Position numbers and translations under genes: made by a program
Part shown: piece after piece, positions 1 through 8,941 of the stretch
How the letters are laid out: every line of letters begins with the position of its first letter
How positions within the stretch are numbered: position 1 is the first letter of the stretch
The notes under the pieces: model-generated
The model's database searches: none
What the model saw: only the letters and a program-made list of their open reading frames with translations
Told to the model about the DNA's origin: nothing
Assembly: GCF_036108815.1 (NCBI RefSeq)
Contig: NZ_CP107985.1
Location: 6,755,501-6,819,500, forward strand
Direction: 5' to 3'
From: Streptomyces sp. NBC_00353
GTDB taxonomy: Bacteria > Actinomycetota > Actinomycetes > Streptomycetales > Streptomycetaceae
Length of the DNA: 64,000 nucleotides

Positions 1-1
1 C

Positions 2-472
2 GAGGTCCGTGAGACCGTTCAGCTGCCGGTCATCGCGGCGGGCGGCATCATGCGTGGCTCCCAGATCGCGGCCGTGATCGCGGCGGGTGCGGAAGCGGCG
101 CAGCTCGGCACGGCTTTCCTGGCCTGCCCCGAGTCCGGTGCCCATCTGCTGCACAAACAGGCGCTGACCAACCCGTTGTTCGCACGGACGGCGCTGACCC
201 GGGCGTTCTCCGGGCGCCCGGCCCGCGGCCTGGTCAACCGCTTCATGCGCGAGCACGGGCCGTACGCCCCCGCCGCCTACCCGCAGGTGCACCATGTCAC
301 CAGCGGGCTGCGCAAGGCCGCCGCCAAGGCCGGGGACGCCCAGGGCATGGCCCTGTGGGCGGGCCAGGGCCACCGGATGGCACGCGAGCTGCCGGCCGGC
401 CGGCTGACCGAACTGCTCGCCGAGGAACTGGATGCCGCACGCGCGGCAGTGAGCACAAGGAGCACGCAGTGA
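2..472 (+). CDS. Nitronate monooxygenase (C-terminal part, cut by window start)
   Basis: The last 156 codons of an FMN-dependent TIM-barrel enzyme of the nitronate monooxygenase / 2-nitropropane dioxygenase family, which oxidises alkyl nitronates. The visible part opens with an IAAGGIM-type strand (PVIAAGGIMRGSQ), the phosphate-binding region of the barrel. The motif GAEAAQLGTAFLACPES follows, also characteristic of the family (compare GADGVQMGTRF). The C-terminal tail carries the usual helical cap. The start lies outside the window. The stop codon overlaps the GTG start of rsmE (GTGA), so the two are probably translationally coupled. The family assignment is firm; the physiological substrate is unknown. 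Confidence 0.85.
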   Translation, partial: EVRETVQLPVIAAGGIMRGSQIAAVIAAGAEAAQLGTAFLACPESGAHLLHKQALTNPLFARTALTRAFSGRPARGLVNRFMREHGPYAPAAYPQVHHVTSGLRKAAAKAGDAQGMALWAGQGHRMARELPAGRLTELLAEELDAARAAVSTRSTQ

Positions 473-1215
473 CCGCACCGGTCTTCGTCGTCGAGCAGGT
501 CCCCAGCGGCCCGCGGTTCGTCCTGGACGGGCCCGAGGGGCGGCACGCCGTATCGGTGAAACGGCTGCACGCCGGTGAGGACGTCGTCCTGACGGACGGG
601 CACGGCCGGTGGGTGGAAGGCGTCGTGGAGGCTGCCGAGGGCAAGGACCGGCTCGTCCTGACGAGCCTCGGCACGGTCCACGAGGAGCCCCGGCCCGCGC
701 CCCGTATCACCGTGGTCCAGGCGCTCCCCAAGGGCGACCGCGGCGAGGTCGCCGTCGAGACCCTCACGGAGACCGGCGTCGACGCGATCGTGCCGTGGCA
801 GGCCTCGCGCTGCATCACCCAATGGAAGGGTGATCGTGGCCTCAAGTCCCTGGCGAAATGGCGGAACACGGCCCGCGAGGCGGGCAAGCAGTCGCGCCGG
901 GTGCTGTTCCCTGAGGTGACGGACGCAATGACGACCAAACAGGTGGCCGCACTTCTGGCCACAGCGGACTTCGCGGCCGTCCTGCACGAGGAGCGGGCGT
1001 ACGACAGCGAGCCGCTGGCCACCGTCGGACTCCCGGCAGGGGGCGAGATCATGCTGGTCGTGGGGCCCGAGGGCGGTGTCTCGCCGGACGAGCTGGAAGC
1101 CTTCGCCGAGGCCGGCGCCCGGACCTGCCGGCTCGGCCGGAGCGTGCTGCGCACCTCCACGGCCGGCACCGCGGCGACGGCCCTGCTGCTGGGGCGCACC
1201 GGTCGCTGGGCGTAA
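469..1215 (+). CDS. rsmE: 16S rRNA (uracil-1498-N3)-methyltransferase
   Basis: A 248-residue SPOUT-class methyltransferase that methylates U1498 of 16S rRNA in the assembled 30S subunit, using S-adenosylmethionine. The N-terminal PUA-like part (about residues 1-70) contains the typical GRHAVSVKRL segment. The C-terminal trefoil knot shows VVGPEGG near residue 195 and LGRSVLRTSTAGTAA near 221-236, the SAM-binding loops. The GTG start overlaps the stop of the upstream nitronate monooxygenase, which fixes the start well. Length is normal for the family. Confidence 0.93.
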   Translation: MTAPVFVVEQVPSGPRFVLDGPEGRHAVSVKRLHAGEDVVLTDGHGRWVEGVVEAAEGKDRLVLTSLGTVHEEPRPAPRITVVQALPKGDRGEVAVETLTETGVDAIVPWQASRCITQWKGDRGLKSLAKWRNTAREAGKQSRRVLFPEVTDAMTTKQVAALLATADFAAVLHEERAYDSEPLATVGLPAGGEIMLVVGPEGGVSPDELEAFAEAGARTCRLGRSVLRTSTAGTAATALLLGRTGRWA

Positions 1216-1291
1216 CCACCCCATACAGCAAGTACGGTGTGGCCGCAAGCGGTCTACCGCGCGGTGGGGGAGTAGTGGGACGCTTCCACGT

Positions 1292-1852
1292 ATGCGGACA
1301 TTGAGGGCATCAAGTCCATGGGGGCGCGGCCGGACCCGTCGCATTCCGGCCGTACTGTGCCTCGTCGGTACGGCGGTTGCGGGGGCCGTCGCCTGTGAGC
1401 CGATCGACGGGCTGAATTCCGCGTCCGTCGCCCTGACCACGGACCGGACCGGCACCGGGGCGCTGGAGCGCAAAGGGGTCGATGTGCGGTGGCTGAACTG
1501 CACGGCCGAGGTCGAGGGCGGCGGTGCGACACGGTCCTCGCCCTCACCCTCCGCGTCCGTGCGGCAGGTGGCGCGGGTCGACTGCCGCGGCCGGACCGTG
1601 GGCGGCAAGGACATCACGCTCGCCGGCAAGGTCACGAAGGAGGTCAACGGGGTTTGTGTGCGGGGGGACTTGACGGGGAGGGTCAGCGACAGGACCGTCC
1701 TGCGGGCCGATGCGCTCGGCAACTGTGACGCCTCACCCTCGACCGGCGGTGCGAAACCGCCGACGGGAGGTGGAGCCGGCGGAAGCGGCGGCGGTGCCCG
1801 GCCGACGGTCACCGTGACCGTCACGGTGACCGAATATCCCGGGGGCAAGTGA
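1292..1852 (+). CDS. Small exported or lipoprotein-like hypothetical protein
   Basis: A 186-residue protein I cannot assign to a named family. The N-terminus is basic (MRTLR...RGRTRR) and followed by a hydrophobic stretch ending AGAVAC, so it is probably exported. The cysteine could serve as a lipidation site, but the lipobox (AVAC) is poor. The middle (about residues 65-130) resembles a compact extracellular domain with cysteines near WLNC and VDC. The C-terminus is a Gly/Ser/Pro-rich linker ending in a TVTVTVTVTE strand. It lies between rsmE and the tricorn protease with short gaps. The ATG start is chosen because the hydrophobic segment then sits at the usual distance. Confidence 0.55.
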   Translation: MRTLRASSPWGRGRTRRIPAVLCLVGTAVAGAVACEPIDGLNSASVALTTDRTGTGALERKGVDVRWLNCTAEVEGGGATRSSPSPSASVRQVARVDCRGRTVGGKDITLAGKVTKEVNGVCVRGDLTGRVSDRTVLRADALGNCDASPSTGGAKPPTGGGAGGSGGGARPTVTVTVTVTEYPGGK

Positions 1853-1931
1853 GCGCGTCCGACACGCAGGTGTGGGCGGACTCCGGCCAACCCCGTTCCC
1901 CGGAGCACGACCGCGGCCTAGGGTGATCGAT

Positions 1932-4900
1932 GTGACACAGCCTGCCTATCTCCGGTACCCCCATGTCCAGGGCGAATTGATCGCCTTCACCGCTGAGGAC
2001 GATGTCTGGCTGGCGCCGCTCGACGGCGGCCGGGCCTGGCGGGTCAGCGCCGACAACCGGCCCGTCAGCCAGCCGCGGATATCGCCCGACGGCACCCACG
2101 TCGCCTGGACATCCACCCGGGACGGTGCCCCCGAGGTGCACCTCGCGCCCGTCGACGGCGGCCCCTCGAAGCGGCTGACCTACTGGGGCGACGCCCGGAC
2201 GTCCGTACGCGGCTGGACCCCCGAAGGCGACGTCCTCGTCATCAGCACCCAGGGGCAGGTGTCGCTGCGCCGCAGCTGGGCCCGCGCCGTCCCGGTCGAC
2301 GGCGGGCCCGCCCGGACCCTGCCGTACGGACCGGTCGGCTCCCTCGCGTACGGACCCGGCGGACGGGTCCTGCTGCTCTCCGCCACCATGGGGCGCGAGG
2401 CCGCCACCTGGAAGCGCTACCGGGGCGGCACGGCAGGCAAGTTGTGGCTCGCGCAAGCACCCGGGGAAGGCCAGGGACCGGACGGCGTCGCGGACTTCGT
2501 ACGGATCCACGAGGGCCTCGACGGCAACATCGAATGCCCGATGTGGGTCGGCGACCGTCTCGCCTTCCTCTCCGACCACGAAGGCGTCGGCGCGCTCTAC
2601 TCCTCGCTCCCCGACGGCTCCGACCTGCGCCGGCACACCGAGGCCGACGGCTTCTACGCCCGCCACGCGACGACCGACGGCACCCGCGTCAGCTACGCCT
2701 CGGCCGGTGAGCTGTGGCTGCTCGACGACCTCGAAGGCGCCGGACCCCGACGTCTCGACATCCGCCTCGGCGGCCAGCGCGCCGACCTCCAGCCGCACCC
2801 CGTGCACGCCGGGAGCCACCTCGACTCGGCGTCCCCGGACCGTACCGGCCGCGGCAGCGCCGTCGGGACGCGCGGCGCCGTCCACTGGGTCACCCACCGG
2901 GAGGGCCCGGCCCGCGCACTGGCCGTCGAACCCGGGGTACGGGCCAGACTGCCCCGTACCTTCCAGGCCGACGGCGATCAGCACGTCGTCTGGGTCACCG
3001 ACGCGGAGGGCGACGACGCCCTCGAGTGCGCACCCGCCACCGGGATCGCCCCTGGCACCGCACCGCGCCGGCTGGCCGCCGGCCGGCTCGGCAGGGTGCT
3101 CGACCTGGCGGCGTCCCCCGACGGCAGCCGGTTCGCCGTCGCCTCGCACGACGGCCGGATCCTGATCGTCGAGCGGGAGAGGGGAGAGGTCCACGAGGTC
3201 GACCGCAGCGAACACGGCGACGCCTCCGGGCTCGTCTTCTCGCCCGACTCCGCATGGCTCGCCTGGTCCCACCCCGGGCCCGAGCCGCTGAGCCAGCTCA
3301 AGCTCGCGCACCTCGCCGACCTGTCGGTCGCCGAGGCCACGCCGCTCCGCTTCCGGGACTACGCCCCGGCGTTCACCATCGACGGCAAGCACCTCGCCTT
3401 CCTCTCCGAGCGGGCCTTCGACCCGGTCTACGACGCGCACGTCTTCGACCTGGCCTTCGTCGGCGCCTGCCGCCCGCACCTGCTGACGCTCGCGGCCACC
3501 ACACCCTCCCCGTTCGGGCCGCAGCGCCACGGCCGCCCGACCGAGAAGGAGAAGAGCTCCGGCGAGGGCGACCAGGACAACCCCACCGCGCTGCCCGTCA
3601 CCCGGATCGACCTCGAAGGGCTCGCCGACCGGATCGTGCCGCTGCCCGTCGAGGCCGCCCGCTACTCCTCCCTGCGCGCGGCGAAGGACGGACTGCTGTG
3701 GCTGCGGCACCCGGTGACGGGCGTGCTCGGAACGGCAGGGGCGACGCCGGACTCCCGGGGGCCGGAGACCGTCCTGGAGCGGTACGACCTGGAGAAGCTG
3801 CACAGCGACGAACTCGCCTCCGACGTCAGCCGGTTCGCCGTCAGCGGCGACGGCAAGCGGCTGGTCCTGCACACCCGGGGCAAGCTGCGCGTCGTACCCG
3901 CCGACAGTCGTGTCCCGGCGGGCTCCGACGACGACCACGACGGCGGCAGCGACACCGTCGACCTCTCCCGGATCCGCCGGACCGTCGAACCGGCCGCCGA
4001 ATGGCGCCAGATGTACGACGAGGCCGGCCGCATCATGCGCGACAACTTCTGGCGGCCCGACATGGGCGGCGTCGACTGGGACGGGGTCCTCGACCGCTAC
4101 CGGCCCGTGCTGGCGCGCGTCGCCACCCATGACGACCTCGTAGACCTGCTCTGGGAGGTGCAGGGGGAGCTCGGGACCTCGCATGCGTATGTGACGCCGC
4201 AGGGCGGCCGGCACGACGACACGAGCCGGCAGGGGCTGCTCGGGGCCGACATCTCCCGTACGGACGACGGCCATTGGCGCATCGACCGGATCCTGCCGTC
4301 CGAGACGTCCGACCCGGCAGCCCGCTCGCCGCTCGCCGCGCCCGGCGTCGCGGTCCGCGCCGGGGACGCGATCCTTGCCGTCGACGGGCAGGAGATCGAC
4401 CCCCTGACCGGGCCCGGACCGCTGCTCACCGGCTCGGCGGGCAAGCCGGTCGAGCTGACCGTCGAACCGGCGGACGGCGGCAACCTGCGTCATGTCGTCG
4501 TCGTGCCGACCGCGGACGAGGAGGCGCTGCGGTACCACGCGTGGGTGGCGGACCGGCGGGCGTACGTGCACGAGCGGTCCGGCGGGCGCCTCGGCTACCT
4601 CCACGTCCCCGACATGGTCGGCTCGGGCTGGGCCCAGCTCCACCGGGACCTGCGGGTCGAAGTGGCCCGTGAAGGGCTGGTGGTGGACGTGCGGGAGAAC
4701 CGGGGCGGCCACACGTCGCAGCTGGTCGTGGAGAAGCTGGCCCGCCGCATCGTCGGCTGGGACCTGCCGCGCGGCATGCAGCCGTACAGCTACCCCGGGG
4801 ACGCGCCGCGCGGTCCGGTGGTGGCCGTGGCGAACGAGTTCTCCGGCTCGGACGGCGACATCGTGAACGCGGCGATCAAGGCGCTCAGGATCGGGCCGGT

Positions 4901-5174
4901 GGTCGGTACGCGGACGTGGGGCGGCGTGGTGGGCATCGACAGCCGGTACCGGCTGGTCGACGGCACGCTGGTCACGCAGCCCAAGTACGCGTTCTGGCTG
5001 GAGGGGTACGGCTGGGGCGTGGAGAACCACGGGGTGGATCCCGATGTGGAGGTCGTGATGGCGCCGCAGGACCATGCGTCGGGGCGGGATCCGCAGCTGG
5101 ATGCGGCGATCCGGATCGCGCTCGAGGGGCTCGCGGAGAGCCCGGCGAAGACGGCACCGGGTCTGCCGGAGTAG
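1932..5174 (+). CDS. Tricorn protease (S41 family)
   Basis: A 1080-residue cytosolic tricorn-type peptidase that trims oligopeptides released by the proteasome or other ATP-dependent proteases. The N-terminal half is beta-propeller (repeated strands such as ISPDGTHVAW and FSPDSAWLAW). A PDZ-like domain follows around residues 765-850, then the C-terminal S41 core. All four active-site positions of the tricorn tetrad are recognisable: Ser750-His751 (GTSHAYV), nucleophile Ser973 followed by Asp974 (FSGSDGD) and Glu1031 (GVENHGVDPDVEV). The length matches known tricorn (about 1070). The GTG start gives VTQPAYLRYPHVQG, the expected start of the first propeller blade. Nothing looks truncated. Confidence 0.95.
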   Translation: MTQPAYLRYPHVQGELIAFTAEDDVWLAPLDGGRAWRVSADNRPVSQPRISPDGTHVAWTSTRDGAPEVHLAPVDGGPSKRLTYWGDARTSVRGWTPEGDVLVISTQGQVSLRRSWARAVPVDGGPARTLPYGPVGSLAYGPGGRVLLLSATMGREAATWKRYRGGTAGKLWLAQAPGEGQGPDGVADFVRIHEGLDGNIECPMWVGDRLAFLSDHEGVGALYSSLPDGSDLRRHTEADGFYARHATTDGTRVSYASAGELWLLDDLEGAGPRRLDIRLGGQRADLQPHPVHAGSHLDSASPDRTGRGSAVGTRGAVHWVTHREGPARALAVEPGVRARLPRTFQADGDQHVVWVTDAEGDDALECAPATGIAPGTAPRRLAAGRLGRVLDLAASPDGSRFAVASHDGRILIVERERGEVHEVDRSEHGDASGLVFSPDSAWLAWSHPGPEPLSQLKLAHLADLSVAEATPLRFRDYAPAFTIDGKHLAFLSERAFDPVYDAHVFDLAFVGACRPHLLTLAATTPSPFGPQRHGRPTEKEKSSGEGDQDNPTALPVTRIDLEGLADRIVPLPVEAARYSSLRAAKDGLLWLRHPVTGVLGTAGATPDSRGPETVLERYDLEKLHSDELASDVSRFAVSGDGKRLVLHTRGKLRVVPADSRVPAGSDDDHDGGSDTVDLSRIRRTVEPAAEWRQMYDEAGRIMRDNFWRPDMGGVDWDGVLDRYRPVLARVATHDDLVDLLWEVQGELGTSHAYVTPQGGRHDDTSRQGLLGADISRTDDGHWRIDRILPSETSDPAARSPLAAPGVAVRAGDAILAVDGQEIDPLTGPGPLLTGSAGKPVELTVEPADGGNLRHVVVVPTADEEALRYHAWVADRRAYVHERSGGRLGYLHVPDMVGSGWAQLHRDLRVEVAREGLVVDVRENRGGHTSQLVVEKLARRIVGWDLPRGMQPYSYPGDAPRGPVVAVANEFSGSDGDIVNAAIKALRIGPVVGTRTWGGVVGIDSRYRLVDGTLVTQPKYAFWLEGYGWGVENHGVDPDVEVVMAPQDHASGRDPQLDAAIRIALEGLAESPAKTAPGLPE

Positions 5175-5200
5175 GGGCGGGGGCTTGTTCCCCTGCTCGC

Positions 5201-5241
5201 CCGTTCCCGAAGCCGGGGCGCCGCCCCGGCTTCGGGAACGG
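5201..5241 (+). terminator. Strong hairpin terminator after the tricorn gene
   Basis: The arms at 5201-5220 and 5222-5241 are perfect reverse complements of each other (20 bp, rich in GGGG/CCCC), beginning 27 nt after the tricorn stop. The innermost pairs must open to form a loop. There is no U tract, which is usual for Streptomyces terminators. It separates the tricorn gene from the HIT gene. Confidence 0.8.
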
Positions 5242-5302
5242 GGCAACCGCGCCCGATAGCATGCCCGTGTACGGATCAACCACGCGACCGAGGAGCCCGG
5301 CC

Positions 5303-5662
5303 ATGGCGGGAGAACCGCAGCCCGACTGCCTGTTCTGCAAGATCGTCTCGGGAGACGTCCCGGCAACCATCGTCCGCGAGACCGAGACGACCGTCGCCTT
5401 CCGCGACATCAACCCCCAGGCCCCCACCCACATCCTCGTCATCCCGCGCGTCCACCACCGCGACGCCGCCACCCTCGCCGCCGCCGAACCGCAGATCGCC
5501 GCCGACATACTGCGCGAGGCCGGGCACGTCGCCGCCGACGAGAAGATCACCGACACCGGTTACCGGGTCGTCTTCAACACCGGCGCCGGTGCCGGGCAGA
5601 CCGTCTTCCACGCGCACGCCCACATCCTGGGCGGCCGCGGAATGCAGTGGCCTCCCGGATAA
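5303..5662 (+). CDS. HIT family protein (histidine triad nucleotide-binding)
   Basis: A 119-residue HINT-type purine nucleotide phosphoramidase-like hydrolase. The N-terminus DCLFCKIVSGDVPATIV and the segment DINPQAPTHILVIP are hallmark HINT sequences. The catalytic histidine triad is present as VFHAHAHILGG near residues 104-114. It acts in the cytoplasm on nucleoside monophosphate conjugates; the natural substrate is usually unknown. It is followed by the RNase Z-like gene after only 14 nt, so the two are probably cotranscribed. The ATG start sits 8 nt after a GAGG-type ribosome binding site. Confidence 0.93.
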   Translation: MAGEPQPDCLFCKIVSGDVPATIVRETETTVAFRDINPQAPTHILVIPRVHHRDAATLAAAEPQIAADILREAGHVAADEKITDTGYRVVFNTGAGAGQTVFHAHAHILGGRGMQWPPG

Positions 5663-5676
5663 CAGGCCGCCGCACC

Positions 5677-6591
5677 ATGTCCGTACGAGAACTCGTCGTC
5701 CTCGGCACCGCCAGCCAGGTCCCCACCCGGCACCGCAACCACAACGGCTATCTGCTGCGCTGGGACGGCGAGGGCATCCTCTTCGACCCGGGCGAGGGCA
5801 CCCAGCGCCAGATGCTGCGGGCCGGGGTCGCCGCGCACGACATCAACCGGATCTGCATCACGCACTTCCACGGCGACCACTCGCTCGGCCTGGCCGGGGT
5901 GATCCAGCGGATCAACCTCGACCAGGTACCGCACCCCGTCACCGCGCACTACCCGGCGAGCGGCCGGCACTTCTTCGAGCGGCTGCGGTACGCGACCGCC
6001 TACCGCGAGTCCGTCGAGCTGACCGAGGCCCCGGTCGCCACCGACGGGATCCTCGCCGAGACGGACGCGTACACCCTGCACAGCCACAGGCTCTCGCACC
6101 CCGTCGAGTCGTACGGCTACCGCCTCGTCGAGCCCGACCGGCGGCGCATGCTCCCCGACCGGCTCGCCGAGCACGGGATCAGCGGGCCGGACGTCGGACG
6201 GATCCAGCGCGAGGGCTCGCTGGGCGGCGTCGGCCTCGACGAGGTCTCCGAGCGCAGGCGCGGACAGCGCTTCGCGTTCATCATGGACACAAGGCTCTGC
6301 GACGGCGTGTACGCGCTCGCCGAGGGGTGCGACATGCTGGTCATCGAGTCGACCTTCCTCGACGAGGACGAACGTCTCGCCACCGACCACGGTCATCTCA
6401 CCGCCGGACAGGCGGCCCGGGTGGCCCGGGAGGCAGGCGTACGGCATCTCGTACTCACGCACTTCTCGCAGCGGTACGCAGACCCGGATGTCTTCGCCAC
6501 CCAGGCTCGCGCCGCCGGGTTCGAGGGCGAACTGACCATCGCCCAGGACCTGATGAGCGTTCCCGTTCCCACCCGCCATCAGCAGCAGTGA
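5677..6591 (+). CDS. Ribonuclease Z-like metallo-beta-lactamase hydrolase
   Basis: A 304-residue zinc hydrolase of the RNase Z (tRNA 3'-end processing endonuclease) type. The metal-binding signature is HFHGDHSLGL near residues 67-76. Further ligands are a histidine in YTLHSHRLSHPVES, the aspartate in FIMDTRLCDG and the terminal TDHGHLTAGQ and LTHFSQRY motifs. The opening VVLGTASQVPTRHRNHNGYLLRWDG and DPGEGTQRQML are classic RNase Z sequences. Its end overlaps the proposed start of the deaminase gene (GTGA). In Streptomyces RNase Z may be a tRNA maturase or a more general nuclease; the sequence cannot decide this. Confidence 0.9.
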   Translation: MSVRELVVLGTASQVPTRHRNHNGYLLRWDGEGILFDPGEGTQRQMLRAGVAAHDINRICITHFHGDHSLGLAGVIQRINLDQVPHPVTAHYPASGRHFFERLRYATAYRESVELTEAPVATDGILAETDAYTLHSHRLSHPVESYGYRLVEPDRRRMLPDRLAEHGISGPDVGRIQREGSLGGVGLDEVSERRRGQRFAFIMDTRLCDGVYALAEGCDMLVIESTFLDEDERLATDHGHLTAGQAARVAREAGVRHLVLTHFSQRYADPDVFATQARAAGFEGELTIAQDLMSVPVPTRHQQQ

Positions 6592-7619
6592 CAGCAACAG
6601 CAACACCATTCGTTAGCGAGAAACCCGTGCAACTCCCCAAGGCCGAACTCCACCTCCACATCGAAGGAACCCTCGAACCCGAGCTGGCCTTCGTCCTCGC
6701 CGCGCGCAACGGCGTGGTGCTGCCGTACGCGGACACCGAAGAGCTGCGCACCGCCTACCTCTTCGACGATCTGCAGACCTTCCTCGACCTGTACTACGCG
6801 CTGATGGCCGTCCTGCGCACCGAGCAGGACTTCGAGGAACTCGCCGACGCCTATCTCACCCGCGCCGCTGCCCAGGGCGTGCGCCACGCGGAGATCTTCT
6901 TCGACCCGCAGGCGCACACCGCCCGTGGCGTCCCGATCGGCACCGTCGTCGAAGGACTCGGCCGGGCGCTGGACCGCAGCGAGGAGGAGCACGGCATCTC
7001 CACCCAGCTGATCATGTGTTTCCTGCGCGACCAGACCGCTGAGTCGGCCCTGGAGACCCTCGACGCCGCGAAGCCCTATCTGCACCGGATCAGCGCCGTC
7101 GGCCTCGACTCGGCGGAGGTCGGGCATCCGCCCGCGAAGTTCCGTGAGGTGTACGAGGCGGCCGAGGCGCTCGGGCTGCGGAAGGTCGCGCACGCCGGCG
7201 AGGAGGGCCCGCCCGAGTACATCCGGGAGGCGCTCGACATCCTCGGGGTCGAGCGCATCGATCACGGGCTGCGCTGCATGGAGGACCCGGAGCTGGTGAA
7301 GCGGCTCGTCGCCGAGCGGGTGCCGCTCACGCTCTGCCCGCTGTCCAACGTGCGGCTGCGCGCCGTCGACACCCTGGAGGACCACCCGCTGCGGGCCATG
7401 CTGGACGCCGGGCTGGTCTGCACGGTGAACTCCGACGACCCCGCCTACTTCGGCGGATACGTCGGAGACACCTTCCACGCCGTCCATGAGGCCCTCGGCC
7501 TGGAGCGTGAGCAGCTGCGCACGCTGGCCCGCAACTCCTTCGAGGCGGCCTTCCTCGACCACGACGAGGAGCGCAGGTCGCGCTATCTGTCGGAGGTCGA
7601 GGCGTACGCGTTCGACTGA
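6588..7619 (+). CDS. Adenosine deaminase-family protein, adenine-deaminase-like
   Basis: A zinc aminohydrolase of about 343 residues with the full ADA-superfamily motif set. These are PKAELHLHIEGTLEPEL (two metal histidines), HAGEEGPPE (His and catalytic Glu), the IDHGLRCMED strand and the metal aspartate in NSDDPAYFGGY. The wording of the first and last motifs, IEGTLEPE and SDDPAYFGGY, matches the adenine-deaminase (ADE/AAH1) branch better than classical adenosine deaminase (STDDP). Annotation as plain adenosine deaminase should therefore be treated with caution. The start at 6588 (GTG, overlapping the previous stop) is preferred; GTG at 6627 is the alternative. The 3' end overlaps the convergent MFS gene by 37 nt. 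Confidence 0.88.
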   Translation: MTATATPFVSEKPVQLPKAELHLHIEGTLEPELAFVLAARNGVVLPYADTEELRTAYLFDDLQTFLDLYYALMAVLRTEQDFEELADAYLTRAAAQGVRHAEIFFDPQAHTARGVPIGTVVEGLGRALDRSEEEHGISTQLIMCFLRDQTAESALETLDAAKPYLHRISAVGLDSAEVGHPPAKFREVYEAAEALGLRKVAHAGEEGPPEYIREALDILGVERIDHGLRCMEDPELVKRLVAERVPLTLCPLSNVRLRAVDTLEDHPLRAMLDAGLVCTVNSDDPAYFGGYVGDTFHAVHEALGLEREQLRTLARNSFEAAFLDHDEERRSRYLSEVEAYAFD

Positions 7620-8941
7620 CCGCCCGCACCCGACGGACCGGCCGTCCGGAACGCGTTCCTGCCGAGACGCCTGCGGCGCAGCGCGGGCACGCTGATCTCC
7701 GTGACGGCCTGTTCGGGCGACCCCAATTTCGGCACCGCACCCGACAGCGTGCCGGTGGTGGCGGCGAGCAGGGCCGCGGGAGCGCCGCCCCGGCGGCGGA
7801 CCGAACCGGGCACCAGCGGACGGCCACCGGTGTGCAGCGCGACGGCCGTGACCGGGGCGGCGACCAGCAGCGTCACGGCGCCCAGGATCAAGCCCATGAC
7901 CGGATAGCCGGCCACCTCGGACAGCACACTGCCGAGCACCGGGCCGCAGGCCACGCCGACGGACGACGCGGCGCCCGCAAGGACCGCCCAGCGTCCGCGT
8001 ACGTCCAGGGCTGCGGCCAGACCGATCAGATACGACAGGACCACCGGGTAGACGATGTTCCACGTGATCTCGCCGGCGGCGAACGAACCGAGGCCGCCCG
8101 CCGACGAGCTGAGCACGATGCTGGCCGCGATGATCACCGTCCCGAGACCGATCGGCAGGGCCCGGCCGAGCCGTGCGCCCAGCACCCCGGCACCCATCAC
8201 ACCGAGCAGCGCGGCGCCGAGTGCGGCGGCGAACACCGCTCCGACGGTGACCTCGGAGAGCCCGGCCTGGACCACGCCGATCCGGCTGCTGACGCCCCAC
8301 AGTGCGTTCTGTGCCATGGACCAGACGAGCATGCCGCCCGCCAGCACGAGACCGGAGCGGCGGTGCGGCAGCCGCCCGGAGGCGGACGTGCCGGTACCGG
8401 TGGCCGCCGAGCCGCCGAGCCGTGCGGTGGCGGGCCAGACGAGCAGGGCGACCAGCGCGATCGAGGCGAACGGCAGCCGGTGGCTGCTGCCCAGGTGCGG
8501 CATCGTCAGATAGAGGGCTCCCGCGGTCGCGGAGACGCTGAGCAGTCCCAGGGACGAGGTGCGGTGCGGATCGCGCTGCGCGGCGATGCCGGCCGCGGCC
8601 ACCGCCGTCGCCGTACCGGAGCCGAAGCCGCCGATCATCGCGCCCATGACCACCAGCGGCACGGAGCCCGTCAGCGCGGCGCAGCCGTACCCGGCCACGG
8701 CCAGGAGCAGCCCGATCCGCGCCGGTCTCCGCAGTCCGTACACCTCGACCCGGCCCGCCAGTGAGAACCCGGCGGTGGCCGAACTCAACAGCAGCGCGCT
8801 GCCGACCAGACCGGCCTGGGCCGCGCTGAGGCCCAGATGGGTGGAGAGCCTGGCGACAAGGGTGGGGAGCAGATAGGCGGCGAGGTAACCGGCGGTGAAC
8901 ACGGCGACCAGGGGCCACGCGGCGCGAGGGCGCGAGGACAT
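7583..8941 (-). CDS. MFS transporter
   Basis: A 452-residue major facilitator superfamily protein with about twelve hydrophobic segments, starting at AAWPLVAVFTAGYLAAYLLP. It resembles drug or small-molecule exporters and cyanate-type permeases, but no substrate-defining motif is evident. The ATG at 8941 is preferred over ATG 8959 because an AGGAA ribosome binding site lies just upstream of the former. It is divergent from the PfkB kinase gene, and a CRP-type palindrome lies between them, so both may respond to the same regulator. The 3' end runs 37 nt into the convergent deaminase gene. Transport of a sugar or nucleoside that the kinase then phosphorylates is plausible but is inference. Confidence 0.82.
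   Translation of the reverse strand: MSSRPRAAWPLVAVFTAGYLAAYLLPTLVARLSTHLGLSAAQAGLVGSALLLSSATAGFSLAGRVEVYGLRRPARIGLLLAVAGYGCAALTGSVPLVVMGAMIGGFGSGTATAVAAAGIAAQRDPHRTSSLGLLSVSATAGALYLTMPHLGSSHRLPFASIALVALLVWPATARLGGSAATGTGTSASGRLPHRRSGLVLAGGMLVWSMAQNALWGVSSRIGVVQAGLSEVTVGAVFAAALGAALLGVMGAGVLGARLGRALPIGLGTVIIAASIVLSSSAGGLGSFAAGEITWNIVYPVVLSYLIGLAAALDVRGRWAVLAGAASSVGVACGPVLGSVLSEVAGYPVMGLILGAVTLLVAAPVTAVALHTGGRPLVPGSVRRRGGAPAALLAATTGTLSGAVPKLGSPEQAVTEISVPALRRRRLGRNAFRTAGPSGAGGQSNAYASTSDR

Noticed and set aside
1821..5366. Very long open frame antisense to the tricorn gene (and similar ones, for example 34753-37971 opposite ppdK, 61055-62884 opposite dnaG, 17444-18847 opposite leuA)
   Set aside because: High third-position GC of the real gene keeps the antisense frame open. 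The encoded residues are Val/Gly/Arg/Asp-rich with no motif, and the sense frame is an unmistakable gene.
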